Source of the DNA: Immersiella caudata
Lineage: Eukaryota > Ascomycota > Sordariomycetes > Sordariales > Lasiosphaeriaceae
NCBI GenBank assembly: GCA_030512335.1
Contig: JAULSU010000002.1
Coordinates: forward strand, 6,076,001 to 6,140,000
Length of the DNA: 64,000 nucleotides
Direction of reading: 5' to 3'
Position numbers and translations under genes: made by a program. Below the pieces are notes generated by a model. The model was not told where the DNA came from. It searched no databases and was given only the letters and a program-made list of their open reading frames with translations. Positions within the stretch are counted from its first letter, which is position 1, and every line of letters starts with the position of its first letter. Positions 10,909 through 20,631 of this stretch are shown one piece after another.

Positions 10909-11172
10909 TTACAGCCTCCATCCACCCAGAGCGATGAGCGTCCCTCGAAGCCATCCCTTGGGCTGCTGCTGCGTGATCACATCCCTTGGGCTGGTCTTGG
11001 TTCTGTTGCTGCTGCTCTTGATGGTATCGAGAACTCGCAGGTGCTCCCTTTTTAGCGCTTCAAAGTCGTCGTCTAGCTGCTTGTGCCACGGGTATAGGAC
11101 GCACACCTGAAATCCCAATGCCGAAGTGGCAACGAGGAAATTGGTGAGAGAGATGGTCCGGGTGATGAACAT
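10909..11172 (-). CDS. small single-pass membrane protein, 87 aa
   Basis: The first ATG in frame is at 11172. The protein starts MFITRTISLTNFLVATSALG, continues into a hydrophobic segment of ~20 residues (to ~28), then YPWHKQLDDDFEALKREHLR, a charged helix, and a less ordered tail. The layout (short N-terminus, one helix, amphipathic or coiled-coil helix) resembles small mitochondrial membrane proteins of fungi, but the location is inference. The last ~35 residues look less conserved and might be altered by an unrecognised intron. Confidence 0.6.
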   Translation of the reverse strand: MFITRTISLTNFLVATSALGFQVCVLYPWHKQLDDDFEALKREHLRVLDTIKSSSNRTKTSPRDVITQQQPKGWLRGTLIALGGWRL

Positions 11173-12988
11173 CTCGTTTGGCAACCGACACCAGGCAGCG
11201 GCAGCAGTACAACATGCGAGTTGTGAAAGGCCAGAATTTTAGCGGGGTAGACGCCAGCGGTGGTAGAGTATGTGTGAGAAGTTGTTTGCGAGGCAGATTC
11301 TCTCTCCTTTCCCTGAAAACACGGTTGGGATCGAGGAAGAAAAATAGGAAAAGAGGGGAAAGTCTGAAGCAGTCATGGAGATGGGTAATAAAGATAGGAC
11401 AAAAGGTGTGGGGAAAGGCGCAAGGAGCAAAGGACGGTGAATGGTATCGACTGGCTGAGGTCCCTGGCGTGGATCGTCGGCGGGAATCGGAAGCTGCAGT
11501 GATGAAAGCGAGGGAGGTCGGGAACGAGGACTGAGGGTAGCCCGGCTGAATCACGTCGTCGTCTGCGGGCACTACGGCCGCCGTGTTTATCAAGGCGTAT
11601 TTTCGGGCCTCCGCTGGCCATGGCGCTGCAACCTCGAAGACCTTCACCACAGAGTGCATTTGCGCGACGACGTGACGGGAGCTGCTGTGTGAAAACTCCA
11701 CCCTCCTGCCCTGCGGAAGTGGGCCCATGTTCCCCACTCCCGTCCGCCGCGGCGCTTTGCCGTCCCACCCCCTGAAAGGTGCAGACCCACATAATGTCAA
11801 GGTTGTATGGAACGAACAGCCTACATTTTGCGTGCTGACGGCAGGTTGGCCTAATCCGGTCTTTTGGGAATAGTGTCATGGTCCCAACCGGCGGTCAATC
11901 CGGGCGATTACGGCTCTAGGCCTTTGCAGAGTTTCAGAGGTGGCGTGATTTTGGGTTTCGCCCGCGGGCTTAATTCGGCGTTCGCTGCAAGGAATTTGCG
12001 GGCGAAAAAGAGCAGGAGGCAGCCGTGGAAATCGGAAGGATTGAGTGCCAGCCGGCAAGGCAAGGTACCAGGTAGCTGGCAGCCGCCTTTTTCCTTCGCT
12101 TTCCCTCTAGTTTTGCCAGGAAAATACTTTTTTTGGGTTTGCACACGCGGAAAGCAGGAAAGAGCGAGGCAGCGCAACGCCTAAAGGCACCTCGGTGTAG
12201 ATTGGCACCTGCCTCTGAAAATTGCCCGCGCGAAAACAGTTTTTCGGCAGCCGGCCACGCAGATTCCCTCAATCGAGAACCTCCAGCACCATCACAACGT
12301 ATCCGTCTCTCATTCCGTCGGCTTTGGTCAACGTGCACAAGCCACCTCCGTTGCGACTCGGTCGGTGGTGCTCCCGTCCTCTCCAGCCACGCCACAAAAG
12401 GGCACCTTCGTATGGGAGAAAACGCGAACCTGACACACGTTCGCCCGCCACGAAACCTCTCCTTAGCGTCTGATCTTCTCCTATCCCAGCGAGCGTCTAA
12501 CGTCCCCTCTCTCAGCCTTGAGCACCCACCAGCCTCCACTCAACGCCACGCGCCGTTGAGCCGCGAGCGCCGTCTCTGCCGAATGTCATCGAGCGCGATG
12601 AGGCGCACGCGCTCCGGCGCCAAACGGGGTCATCGGGCAGTGTCAAGAGTGAGCCGACGAGTTTCAAGGCGTCTTGGCATGCACACCTTCCATCCACGCC
12701 CATCAGGCTCCCAGCATGTACATCACGCTCTTCTTCCCAGCTCTCCTCTCGTTTGCTCCTCAAGTTTGGTTTGGTCTTGGAAATGACAACGCTCTCGGGC
12801 CTTCGAATGTCCCTGATCGATCCTCAATCCAACTCTTCATCCCTTCTTTTCGCCTGTCCTTCCCTCCGTTGCTGGCTCGCCTTTTTTGACCACCTTCATC
12901 GTTTTCTTGGTTTCTTTTTCTCCTCTGGGCATCCTCTACCTGCTCCGAGCTTCATGACAGCTGAAGGCGGGCGGACTCAGCTGACGAG
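11173..12988. other. long intergenic region upstream of nox1
   Basis: A 1.8 kb interval between the divergently transcribed small membrane protein gene and nox1. It contains CT-rich stretches (12500-12990) typical of fungal promoters and leaders. Long open frames here (11060-11800 minus, 12133-12786 plus) have composition biased by CT-rich DNA and no domains. It is probably the promoter and 5' leader of nox1. Confidence 0.5.
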
Positions 12989-14969
12989 ATGGCCGCCCTT
13001 CCCCTCTTCACTCTTCTGAGGAAGCAGTGCTCCCCTTCGAAGCTGTTTTTCCACACGCTGTTTTGGGGGTCTCATTGGGCCATTTTTGCATACGGGTGGT
13101 GGAAGCAAGCGAACGATCCCAGTCTTGCTGGCCTCAACACGCTGACGTATTCTGTTTGGATTTCGAGAGGCGCGGGCTTGGTACTCAGCGTGGACGGTAT
13201 GCTCATCTTGCTGCCAGTCTGTAGGACGATAATGCGCTTCTTCCGGCCCAAGGCCCGGTTTCTGCCGTTGGACGAGAACCTGTGGATGCACCGGCAGCTC
13301 GCCTACGCTACCCTCCTGTTTACCATCATCCATACCGCAGGACACTATGTGAAGTGAGTTGTTGATCTCTACCCGAGTTTCGTTGCGGGGGGCTGCAAAG
13401 TTCTCAAGGGGATGGGGGCCTCAGCAACAGGAAACAAGGTCTGGCTGGCTGACCGTGAGACTTCCGTCTCTCTCTAGCTTCTACAACGTTGAGAAGACAC
13501 AGATCCGTCCCGTTACTGCTCTTCAGATCCACTACCTTCAACCCGGCGGGATTACGGGCCATGTGATGCTTCTGTGTATGCTTTTAATGTATACAACTGC
13601 ACATCACCGCATTCGACAGCAGTCCTTCGAAGCTTTTTGGTACACTCATCACTTGTTTATCCCCTTCTTTTTGGCCCTTTACACCCACACCATTGGTTGT
13701 TTCGTCCGCTCCACACCGGAGGCGTACAGCCCGTTTGAGGGAGAGAAATATTGGAAGTTCTGCGTTGGTTATCTGGGCTGGCGATGGGAGCTTTGGACTG
13801 GCGGCTTCTACCTGGTGGAACGCCTCTACCGCGAGATACGCGCCATCCGCGAAACGAGAATCACGCGCGTGATCCGTCACCCATTTAGTAGGTTCACACC
13901 CGTGCATGTGCATGTTTTCTCTTTCGGGCTGTCCGTCAAGCATGGCAAATCCTCCGTGGTTCGAGGGGAACAAGTTATACATGCTGATTCAAGATGACAG
14001 ACGTGGTGGAAATTCAGTTCAGCAAGCCGTCCTTCCGGTACAAAGCGGGCCAGTGGCTTTTCCTCCAGGTACCTTCAATATCGAAATATCAGTGGCACCC
14101 TTTCACCATCACCTCGTGTCCGTACGATCCCTACGTATCCGTCCACGTGCGGCAGGTTGGCGACTTTACCAAAGACCTCGGCGATGCCCTTGGCGCTGGC
14201 GCAGCGCAAGCTAAGCTGTACGACGGCGAAGGCCTTGATCCGATGGGCATGTACGAAGTCGCCCTGCAAAACGGCCAATCCATGCCGAGCCTACGTATCG
14301 ACGGCCCGTATGGCGCGCCAGCCGAGGATGTTTTCGACAACGAAATCGCGGTTCTCATCGGCACGGGCATCGGTGTGACGCCATGGGCCTCCATCCTCAA
14401 GAATATCTGGCACCTCCGAAACACGTTGGGCTCGCGGGCGAGCCGCTTGCGCCGAGTGGAATTCATCTGGGTCTGCAAGGACACGACATCGTTTGAGTGG
14501 TTTCAAACCTTGCTTTCCTCGCTCGAGGAGCAATCCTCGGGCAGCAGCAGCGTCTCTGACTTTCTGAGAATCCACACGTATCTGACCCAAAAGCTCGACC
14601 TGAACACCTCTCAAAACATCATCCTCAACAGCGTCGGCGCCGATGCTGATCCCCTGACCAATCTCAAGGCAGGCACCAACTTTGGTCGTCCTAATTTCGC
14701 CAAGATTTTCGAAAGCATGCGCGACGACATCATGCGCGGAACCTACATGGAAAGCGGTAGATACCTCGAGGCTGAACTGATAACTACTGTTGGTGTTTAC
14801 TTTTGCGGCCCCTCGGCAGCGGGTAAGCCATTTGCTCCCATTTTTCGAGTATCAAGACTGAACCGACCGCTAACTGAATGTGCGCACCTCAGCTCGCGAT
14901 GTCAAGGCGGCTGCCAAGTCGGCAAGTGTCCGCGAAGTTCGATTTCGGTTTTGGAAGGAACATTTCTGA
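12989..14969 (+). CDS. nox1: NADPH oxidase, Nox1/NoxA type, four exons, 557 aa
   Basis: Exons are 12989-13353, 13478-13887, 14001-14822 and 14893-14969. The introns begin GTGAGT, GTAGGT and GTAAGC and end TAG, CAG and CAG; the joined frame is uninterrupted. This membrane flavocytochrome transfers electrons from NADPH through FAD and two haems to O2, making superoxide. Helices occupy residues ~15-260. Haem-ligand histidines lie in LWMHRQLAYA..IIHTAGHYVN and in TAHHRI..FWYTHHLF. The FAD-binding motif is QWHPFTITSCP; NADPH-binding motifs are IDGPYGAPAEDVF, GTGIGVTPWASIL, VCKDTTSFEW and VGVYFCGPS. It ends RFWKEHF, as fungal Nox proteins do. The LAGLNTL and NFYNVEKTQIRP segments and the lack of EF hands or a long insert favour Nox1/NoxA over Nox2/NoxB. 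Family members act in hyphal fusion and sexual development with NoxR and Rac. Confidence 0.95.
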
Positions 14970-15236
14970 GTTTGCTCATGGAGCGCCTCAGACCCGCGGT
15001 ACCCAAGAGTTAATTTGCCGTAACGGAACTGCCGGTGTAGGTGTCGTTGGTGTTTTTTTATAAAGATTTCGCGATATAATTTGACTGGCCAATCATGGTA
15101 CGTGGAAACCAATTGCATTTCGTAGCCAACCAAAAATTAGCACGTCAGCATGGCATGTCAGCGTGGAGCGGGATGATCAGGCCGCCACAACGACACCCCG
15201 AGAAAGACCACCAGCTCGTAGTCGTCATCGGCTAAA

Positions 15237-17552
15237 ATGGCGATGCTGTGCGAGGCCTGCCAGTCCGCCATTCAAGAGGCCTTTACGCAAAACTCGCAGA
15301 GAGGTAATGATCCTTTCTGGTATCAGATGTCCGAATCTGCGCCAGTCCACAAGACAAACGAAAGTTTCATCCAAGGGGTGTTGCAGGGATGCCCACTGTG
15401 CCGCTACCTATGGAGGCAGGTGAAGCCAGGGGAGCGACACATCCCGGACGTCGAAAACATGAGCCGTTGGGCGGTGTTTCGGGAAGAAGAGGAGGGGGAG
15501 GAGGAGGAGACTCGATCGGTGTTCTTTGAGCCGGCTGAGCTGGAGTACCACCTGGATTGGCTGGTTTGGGGCGAAACACACCGCATCTGGGTCTCTGGCG
15601 AGCCGCAGCGCGCATTATCCAACGACGATGACGGAGAGGCCCAGCGTGTCACGACAAACTTCCTCCTTTTGCCGTCAGTCGTCAAGGAGAAGGAGGAAGA
15701 GGAGCCAGAAATCCCCGATATCAAACTCACCGCTTCAGAGGGAGGAGGTTGCACATCGTCAAACCCCCGGCTTTGGAGACATTGGATGCAGCTGTGCACC
15801 GAGAGCCATGGCGAATGCGGCGACAGCAGCGGTAATGATGCGTTTACTCCCAAGAGACTCATCGAGGTGTTTCCAAACGAACACACGGGCGGCGCTCTCC
15901 ACTGGAAATTGACAACGTGGGAGAGGCCCGTCCCTCAACCGCGTCCCCGGTACCTAACGCTGAGCCACTGCTGGGGTTCCAGCCTGCACACATGTCTCCT
16001 CAAGGCAAGCCTGTCAGCATTCACGGCGGTGCCCAGCCCGGCAGCAACGCTCCCTAAGACGTACCAAGACGCCATGAGCGTGACCGACTCCCTCGGGTTT
16101 CGTTACGTGTGGATCGATTCCCTCTGCATCATCCAGGACGATACCGATGACTGGAAGACGCAGTCAGCCGAGATGGGGCGCGTGTACCAGCACACGAGCT
16201 GCAACATCGCCGCAGCATGGGCCAAGGAGGGCAGCCAGGGGTGTTTTAGCGCGAGAGACCCAGCCGCCGCGATAGAACCGATTCGTACCAGCATCTCAAT
16301 TGAAGCCGGCGGGGAAGTGCGACTGTTAGCCTTTGACATGATCCAGAGATGGAAGTGGCTCTCGAGCGTGGTTGATAGCCCTTTGAACCAAAGGGGCTGG
16401 GTTCTCCAGGAGCGCTACATGTCGCCCCGACAGCTTACCTTTGCACGGGACGAAGTCTTTTGGGAGTGCCGGCAGCTCGCCGCCAGCGAGAGCCACCCCG
16501 GCGGTCTCCCCCCGGTGCTTTTTCTTCCCGAAGGAACCGACGTGCCCCTGAGTTCGAAGCCCCGGCTCGAGTGTGTGGACGAGTTGACGCTTCGGCGGAA
16601 TTGGATGGAGCTGGTGGAGAAGTATACCGCCTCGAAACTTACCGTGCACACGGATAAGCTCATCGCCCTGGCTGGTCTTGCCGGGGAAGCCCGAATGATG
16701 TTTGGCGGTGATGAGTACCTCGCCGGGATGTGGAGAAGGGATCTGCACAAGCAGTTGGTGTGGTACGTAGAAGAACACCCGCATCCGAAGGAGGAGGAGG
16801 AGGAGGAGGGAGTGAAGGCATCGTTGTCGACGTCGTCGCAGCCTCGAGCGGAGAAGGCGGCGTATCTGGCGCCAAGTTGGTGCTGGTCCAGCGTGTGCGG
16901 CGGCAGGATCAAGACCGACGCGACGTACTGCAACCAGCCTGGCGCATTGGCTGTTCACTTTGTCGAGGTTCTGGACGCTTCGGTCGAGGCCAGACACCTC
17001 TCGAGCCTCTACGACTATCTTTCGGGATCCTTGAAGCTTCGCGGCATCGCCATGTGGGCTGCGATCGAGAACATGGACGTGAACACGCACGAGGGCACCG
17101 TACGAGCACGGGCGGATCCTATCAAGAGTTTAGAATGCGCCAAGTTCAGCAAGGCTCTGGATATGGAGCTCGAGTTCTACGTATTCTGGGACGAGGATCG
17201 TCTCAGCCAAGGTGACGAGCGTGCCGCGTTGGATGCGATTCTCAAAGGCGGTCGATCCGAGGTTGTGCTTTTGTTTGTGAAAGCTACGTGGGAGTATGCG
17301 GCCGGAGAGGGCTCTGGCTGCGGAACTGAGCTTCGCGGCGATGTAGAAGGGCTGCTTCTTGTTTCGTCGGACCGTCAGAGCCCGTGTGCTCGAGTGGCGA
17401 GGTTTTTAGTCCGGCGGGAAGAAAGCACACTGATGATTGGAGTCCTCGCTAAGAGGCTTGGCATCGAATCAGACGCTGAAAGCCTGATTGGAGGGTTCGA
17501 CCTCGGAGATTCGAGGTTGGAGGACATGGTACAGACAGTCACCATTATCTAG
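15237..17552 (+). CDS. HET-domain protein, 771 aa
   Basis: A single exon starting at MAMLCEAC (ATG 15237). An N-terminal CEAC (~5-8) and GCPLCRYL (~51-58) form the Cys-pair head common in these proteins. The HET domain has its three blocks: RYLTLSHCWG at ~237-246, YVWIDSLCIIQDDTDDW at ~289-305 followed by MGRVYQHTSCNIAA, and RGWVLQERYMSPRQLTF at ~386-402. Acidic low-complexity runs (EEEEGEEEE; KEEEEEEG) lie at ~83-93 and ~518-526. HET proteins trigger incompatibility cell death in filamentous ascomycetes; partner and specificity are unknown. All core residues seem intact, unlike the two other HET loci in this window. A dispersed repeat starts 100 bp after its stop. Confidence 0.9.
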   Translation: MAMLCEACQSAIQEAFTQNSQRGNDPFWYQMSESAPVHKTNESFIQGVLQGCPLCRYLWRQVKPGERHIPDVENMSRWAVFREEEEGEEEETRSVFFEPAELEYHLDWLVWGETHRIWVSGEPQRALSNDDDGEAQRVTTNFLLLPSVVKEKEEEEPEIPDIKLTASEGGGCTSSNPRLWRHWMQLCTESHGECGDSSGNDAFTPKRLIEVFPNEHTGGALHWKLTTWERPVPQPRPRYLTLSHCWGSSLHTCLLKASLSAFTAVPSPAATLPKTYQDAMSVTDSLGFRYVWIDSLCIIQDDTDDWKTQSAEMGRVYQHTSCNIAAAWAKEGSQGCFSARDPAAAIEPIRTSISIEAGGEVRLLAFDMIQRWKWLSSVVDSPLNQRGWVLQERYMSPRQLTFARDEVFWECRQLAASESHPGGLPPVLFLPEGTDVPLSSKPRLECVDELTLRRNWMELVEKYTASKLTVHTDKLIALAGLAGEARMMFGGDEYLAGMWRRDLHKQLVWYVEEHPHPKEEEEEEGVKASLSTSSQPRAEKAAYLAPSWCWSSVCGGRIKTDATYCNQPGALAVHFVEVLDASVEARHLSSLYDYLSGSLKLRGIAMWAAIENMDVNTHEGTVRARADPIKSLECAKFSKALDMELEFYVFWDEDRLSQGDERAALDAILKGGRSEVVLLFVKATWEYAAGEGSGCGTELRGDVEGLLLVSSDRQSPCARVARFLVRREESTLMIGVLAKRLGIESDAESLIGGFDLGDSRLEDMVQTVTII

Positions 17553-17651
17553 GTAGATACTGCTTCTTCTTGGCCCTGGCTAACTTTTAGCAAGGCGTCT
17601 TTTCTTTCTCTGCCGACCCGGTGATGTGAAATGTGATGGCTGTCCTATTTT

Positions 17652-17725
17652 GTGCGACGAATCTGGGAAGACAAAATTTCCACTTCCGTACCTCGTCATC
17701 GTGACGATGCTCACCCCGGCTCAGG
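17652..17725 (+). repeat. dispersed repeat, copy 1 (core)
   Basis: The core begins GTGCGACGAATCTGGG and ends GCTCACCCCGGCTCAGG. It matches copy 31894-32120 closely in the same orientation and copies at 19520, 47391 and 54546 in the opposite orientation. Homology to copy 31894 resumes at ~18020-18085 (ACTTCAACTCT, then TGGTCC.ATA and ATGGCCA), so this copy is longer and seems to contain extra DNA between. Confidence 0.7.
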
Positions 17726-17778
17726 CCTGCTTGCCCTAAGATCTATTTCCGGAAGGCTGCGCCGTAGTATGTTGTCGA

Positions 17779-17930
17779 AATCTGGGGGGTGGCTTGGCGC
17801 CAAGCCGAGCCACCGCGAGCAGGGGGTCCATCGGCCCTGCGCTCCAGCGGAGCGCAGGGACCAATGTCCCGGCGCTCTGGGCCCAACAGGGCCGTTTCTT
17901 TTGTACTTATTGGAGCTTAGCTCCTGACCT
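17779..17930. other. hairpin-rich segment inside the repeat
   Basis: It holds a perfect 16-bp palindrome GGCTTGGCGCCAAGCC at 17791-17806 and a perfect 11-bp stem CCCTGCGCTCC / GGAGCGCAGGG with a 3-nt loop at 17835-17859. Two shorter stems follow (GGGAC..GTCCC and GGGCCC..GGGCC). It falls in the stretch absent from the related repeat at 31.9 kb, so it may be an insertion. Confidence 0.5.
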
Positions 17931-18178
17931 CACTTCCAAAAAGACAAGTCACTTTGCAACTGCACTTCCACTGCTCGCAAGCTCAATGAGGCGCTCCGCC
18001 AGAAGTTCCACATATGTACAACTACTTCAACTCTAGTCGAGCGAGCCTAGAACTGGTCCTATACATGAAATGGCCAAACTGGCCCCCCTCTTTCGAAAGC
18101 GAAGGATTCTACCTTTACCTAGCTTCTGCCTCGACATATAAGACCTAAAAGTAAAGCCCGACTATTTCGGTATATATT

Positions 18179-18703
18179 TCAGCCCCCAGTACGACCTCCC
18201 TCCAACTCCTCCTTCGCATGCAACACATGCGGCGCCCTCGTAAACTTTTCCATCATTACCTCAAGATCCCTCTCCCTCGCTACCGCTTGCCTCTCCACAC
18301 ACCGCCAATTCACCAACCTATCCTCCTCACTATAAACATACATCCTCCACATCTCCTTGTTCTTCTCCGGATCATTATACAACCCATACCCCCTAATCCA
18401 CTCCACCATCAACCCGCTCGCCACCCCCGCCACCAGAACGCCCGCCAGCAGCCAGGCCATGGTGACGTACAGGCACCGTCCCACGCTGGAACGCAGCGCA
18501 AAAGCTATGAAGAACTCTGCAGAGCTAACGGGTGCGATTTGTGGGAGCGAAGAGTCGAAGAAGGTTACATGTGACGAGGAAGTGCCCAAAGATAGAGCAG
18601 TGTAGAGGGTAGAGAGAGGTGGAAAGTGAGGACGAGAGGTGAGGAAGCCCGTCCCAGTCCACTTCAACCAGTGCATTGAGAAGCTGTGCCGCCGCTTCGA
18701 CAT
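18179..18703 (-). CDS. predicted membrane protein, 174 aa
   Basis: One frame from ATG 18703 to a stop at 18179. Two hydrophobic stretches are visible: SSAEFFIAFALRSS at ~60-73 and CLYVTMAWLLAGVLVAGVAS at ~77-96. They are followed by a charged, probably helical cytosolic tail (YNDPEKNKEMWRMYVYSEED, then ERQAVARERDLEVMMEK). The first ~30 residues may be leader sequence or an alternative exon. The family is not recognised. Confidence 0.55.
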   Translation of the reverse strand: MSKRRHSFSMHWLKWTGTGFLTSRPHFPPLSTLYTALSLGTSSSHVTFFDSSLPQIAPVSSAEFFIAFALRSSVGRCLYVTMAWLLAGVLVAGVASGLMVEWIRGYGLYNDPEKNKEMWRMYVYSEEDRLVNWRCVERQAVARERDLEVMMEKFTRAPHVLHAKEELEGGRTGG

Positions 18704-19519
18704 TTGCGCGACGAGTTTGACAACTTCTTCTTCAGCGCCTCCTCCGTCGGCTTTGAGGACTTGACGAAACTAGCTAACGACGAACAGCCTCATATTAAAC
18801 CTGTACCGCGCCGCCCTCTCGAGAGAGAAGGAGAAGAAGATCAAAAGCGAGATTGCCAAAGCCGCCACGAGTCCGGTGTAGATGCGTTGAACAATTCAAT
18901 AAGGCTGCGCCTAAGCGTTGAGTTTAAAAAACACTGCTATAAAGGGATGGTGGCCTCAAAGAAATATGTCTTGGTGCGTTTATGCAGGCCAAAAACGCAA
19001 ACTGGCCAATTTAGATTGGTATGGTTCTAGGTTATTTTACATGGCCTTGTAGTGTGAGGGTTAACTTGTGACTTGCAACCCCCTGGCAGTAGCTAAGGGC
19101 AATGTATTGCCGGCGGCCGTCCGACGCATTGTAGTCGTAGCATTCAGTGCATAGTATCCTGGCAGCATGGGACGGCATTTAATGTACAATCGCTTCATAT
19201 GGCAGAGTATATAGCATCCTGGTATTTAAAATATACTAGTAAATGATCGCTAGTTAGTCCCAAATCAGGCTTTGGTTTACATTACCTTACCATTTACAAA
19301 GCCGTTAAGTTTACGTAACTGTCTGGTAGAACAAGTTGGGTCGTTCCTCCCTTGTAAGGTGGAAACGGGCTGTATGGTAAAGAGGGTCCCAGATATAGGA
19401 CCTCTTAATACAAACTAAACAGATTCTCCGCCCCAACAGTGGCTAAGAAATACGCTTGGTAGCTAGCATATTCGCTCTATATTTAGAAGGTTTCTAAGCT
19501 TCAGAAGATAGGTTAACCC
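18704..19519. other. intergenic, AT-richer, no gene recognised
   Basis: A weak plus-strand frame (18686-19030) overlaps the 5' end of the preceding gene. From ~18900 to 19500 base composition becomes AT-richer with TA-rich words, consistent with decayed repeat DNA. No specific element could be named. Confidence 0.35.
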
Positions 19520-19665
19520 TGTGCAGCGCCCGTGTATGGGATGACCCTAGCCCAGGCAGGAATTAAGGAAAACTCAGGATAAATCAGCCACAGCTCAACC
19601 CAGCTCAGTAATACGGACGAGAAAGTAAAGTTTTATCTGCCCAGATTCCTCGTAGACAACCAGGC
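19520..19665 (-). repeat. dispersed repeat, copy 2 (diverged)
   Basis: Contains GTGCAGCGCCCGTGTATGGG, ACTCAGGATAAATCAGCC, CAGCTCAACCCAGCTCAG and GCCCAGATTCCTCGTAG in the order seen in copies 47391-47572 and 54546-54733. It is the most diverged copy. Confidence 0.6.
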
Positions 19666-19785
19666 TATTTCCGAGACTGGCCAAGTATCTCTCGCTTTTC
19701 GACAGGTATTGCCATAGAGGTCGCAGTCGCCGTACGGCGCACCTCAACAGCAGGACAAACCGTAAAAGTCTTGACTCAGCTTGAT

Positions 19786-20211
19786 ATGCAGATTTTGGAA
19801 AGAAGCAGAAAATTGCACGGCATCATGGGTGGTCGTAGAGCGCGTAGTCACTTACGGCGATCGCGGTACGTCCGCTCATTGAGCCTGTTTGGTCCCGAGA
19901 ATTTTGGAGGGGACTGGACACCAATCGTCTGCGGGCTTGCACCTGCCGACAAATACTGGAACTTGAAAACTTTCACTACGTTTCTAACTCTAGTGGTATT
20001 GTTCTTCGTGCTGCTGGCAGCTTACTATATTGCTGAAGAGTCCCTTCGATCAAACACCCGTGGATCCCCGGTTTCGGCTGCTCTTGTCAAATTGTCTGAC
20101 CAATCCCCGGCCCACCCTTCTCTCTGGACAACTGGGCAGCCTTGGAGTCTCGGATGCATGTTAAAGTCGAAGTTGGCCCCCGAATTGACACGTGCAGGCA
20201 AAGGGGACTGA
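19786..20211 (+). CDS. possible small membrane protein, 141 aa
   Basis: The ATG at 19786 opens a frame with one clear membrane helix (TFTTFLTLVVLFFVLLAAYY, ~63-82), preceded by a basic N-terminus (GGRRARSHLRRSRYVRS). The rest is featureless. It lies just downstream of a dispersed repeat, with no recognised family. It could be a real gene or chance. Confidence 0.3.
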   Translation: MQILERSRKLHGIMGGRRARSHLRRSRYVRSLSLFGPENFGGDWTPIVCGLAPADKYWNLKTFTTFLTLVVLFFVLLAAYYIAEESLRSNTRGSPVSAALVKLSDQSPAHPSLWTTGQPWSLGCMLKSKLAPELTRAGKGD

Positions 20212-20631
20212 CAGACCTTCATAGGGGAATGCAGCTGGTGTCCTTCGTTTTTCACACCGACATCCTATTTGGGCCGCCACGATATTGGGAGGGCGACATG
20301 AAGGGGGTTCCGGGAAATCACTGGCGCGGCTAAATTTATACCTGGCAATCGCTTGTCGAAAACGAGCCCGGCTATTGGTTTCCTACTTTTCGGCAGCGGG
20401 CAGAGGCTGCGAGGAAGATGCACACACTGTTGTTGGCTCTGTCGCCGACGAGGGGGCTGGGAACTTAGACGAGATTGGCGCAAGGACTTCGGAAGACCCC
20501 CACGTGAGGCACAGTAATTGCTTCCGGCCAGGTGCTTCTGGCTTTGAGCCGGCTTAAAAGGGATAGTTTAACCTCATTAAGAGGATCCGCTTTTCTCATC
20601 GCCATCCACCTTTGCGAGGTTTATTACAGCG

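Noticed and set aside
11060..11800. 246-codon minus frame upstream of nox1
   Set aside because: It overlaps the better supported small membrane protein gene in another frame, is biased by CT-rich promoter DNA and shows no domain.
12133..12786. 217-codon plus frame before nox1
   Set aside because: No ATG at its start, Arg/Ser/His-rich composition from leader DNA, no homology signal; more likely nox1 leader.
15404..17090. Several frames opposite the HET gene
   Set aside because: Shadows; the HET frame contains all family motifs.
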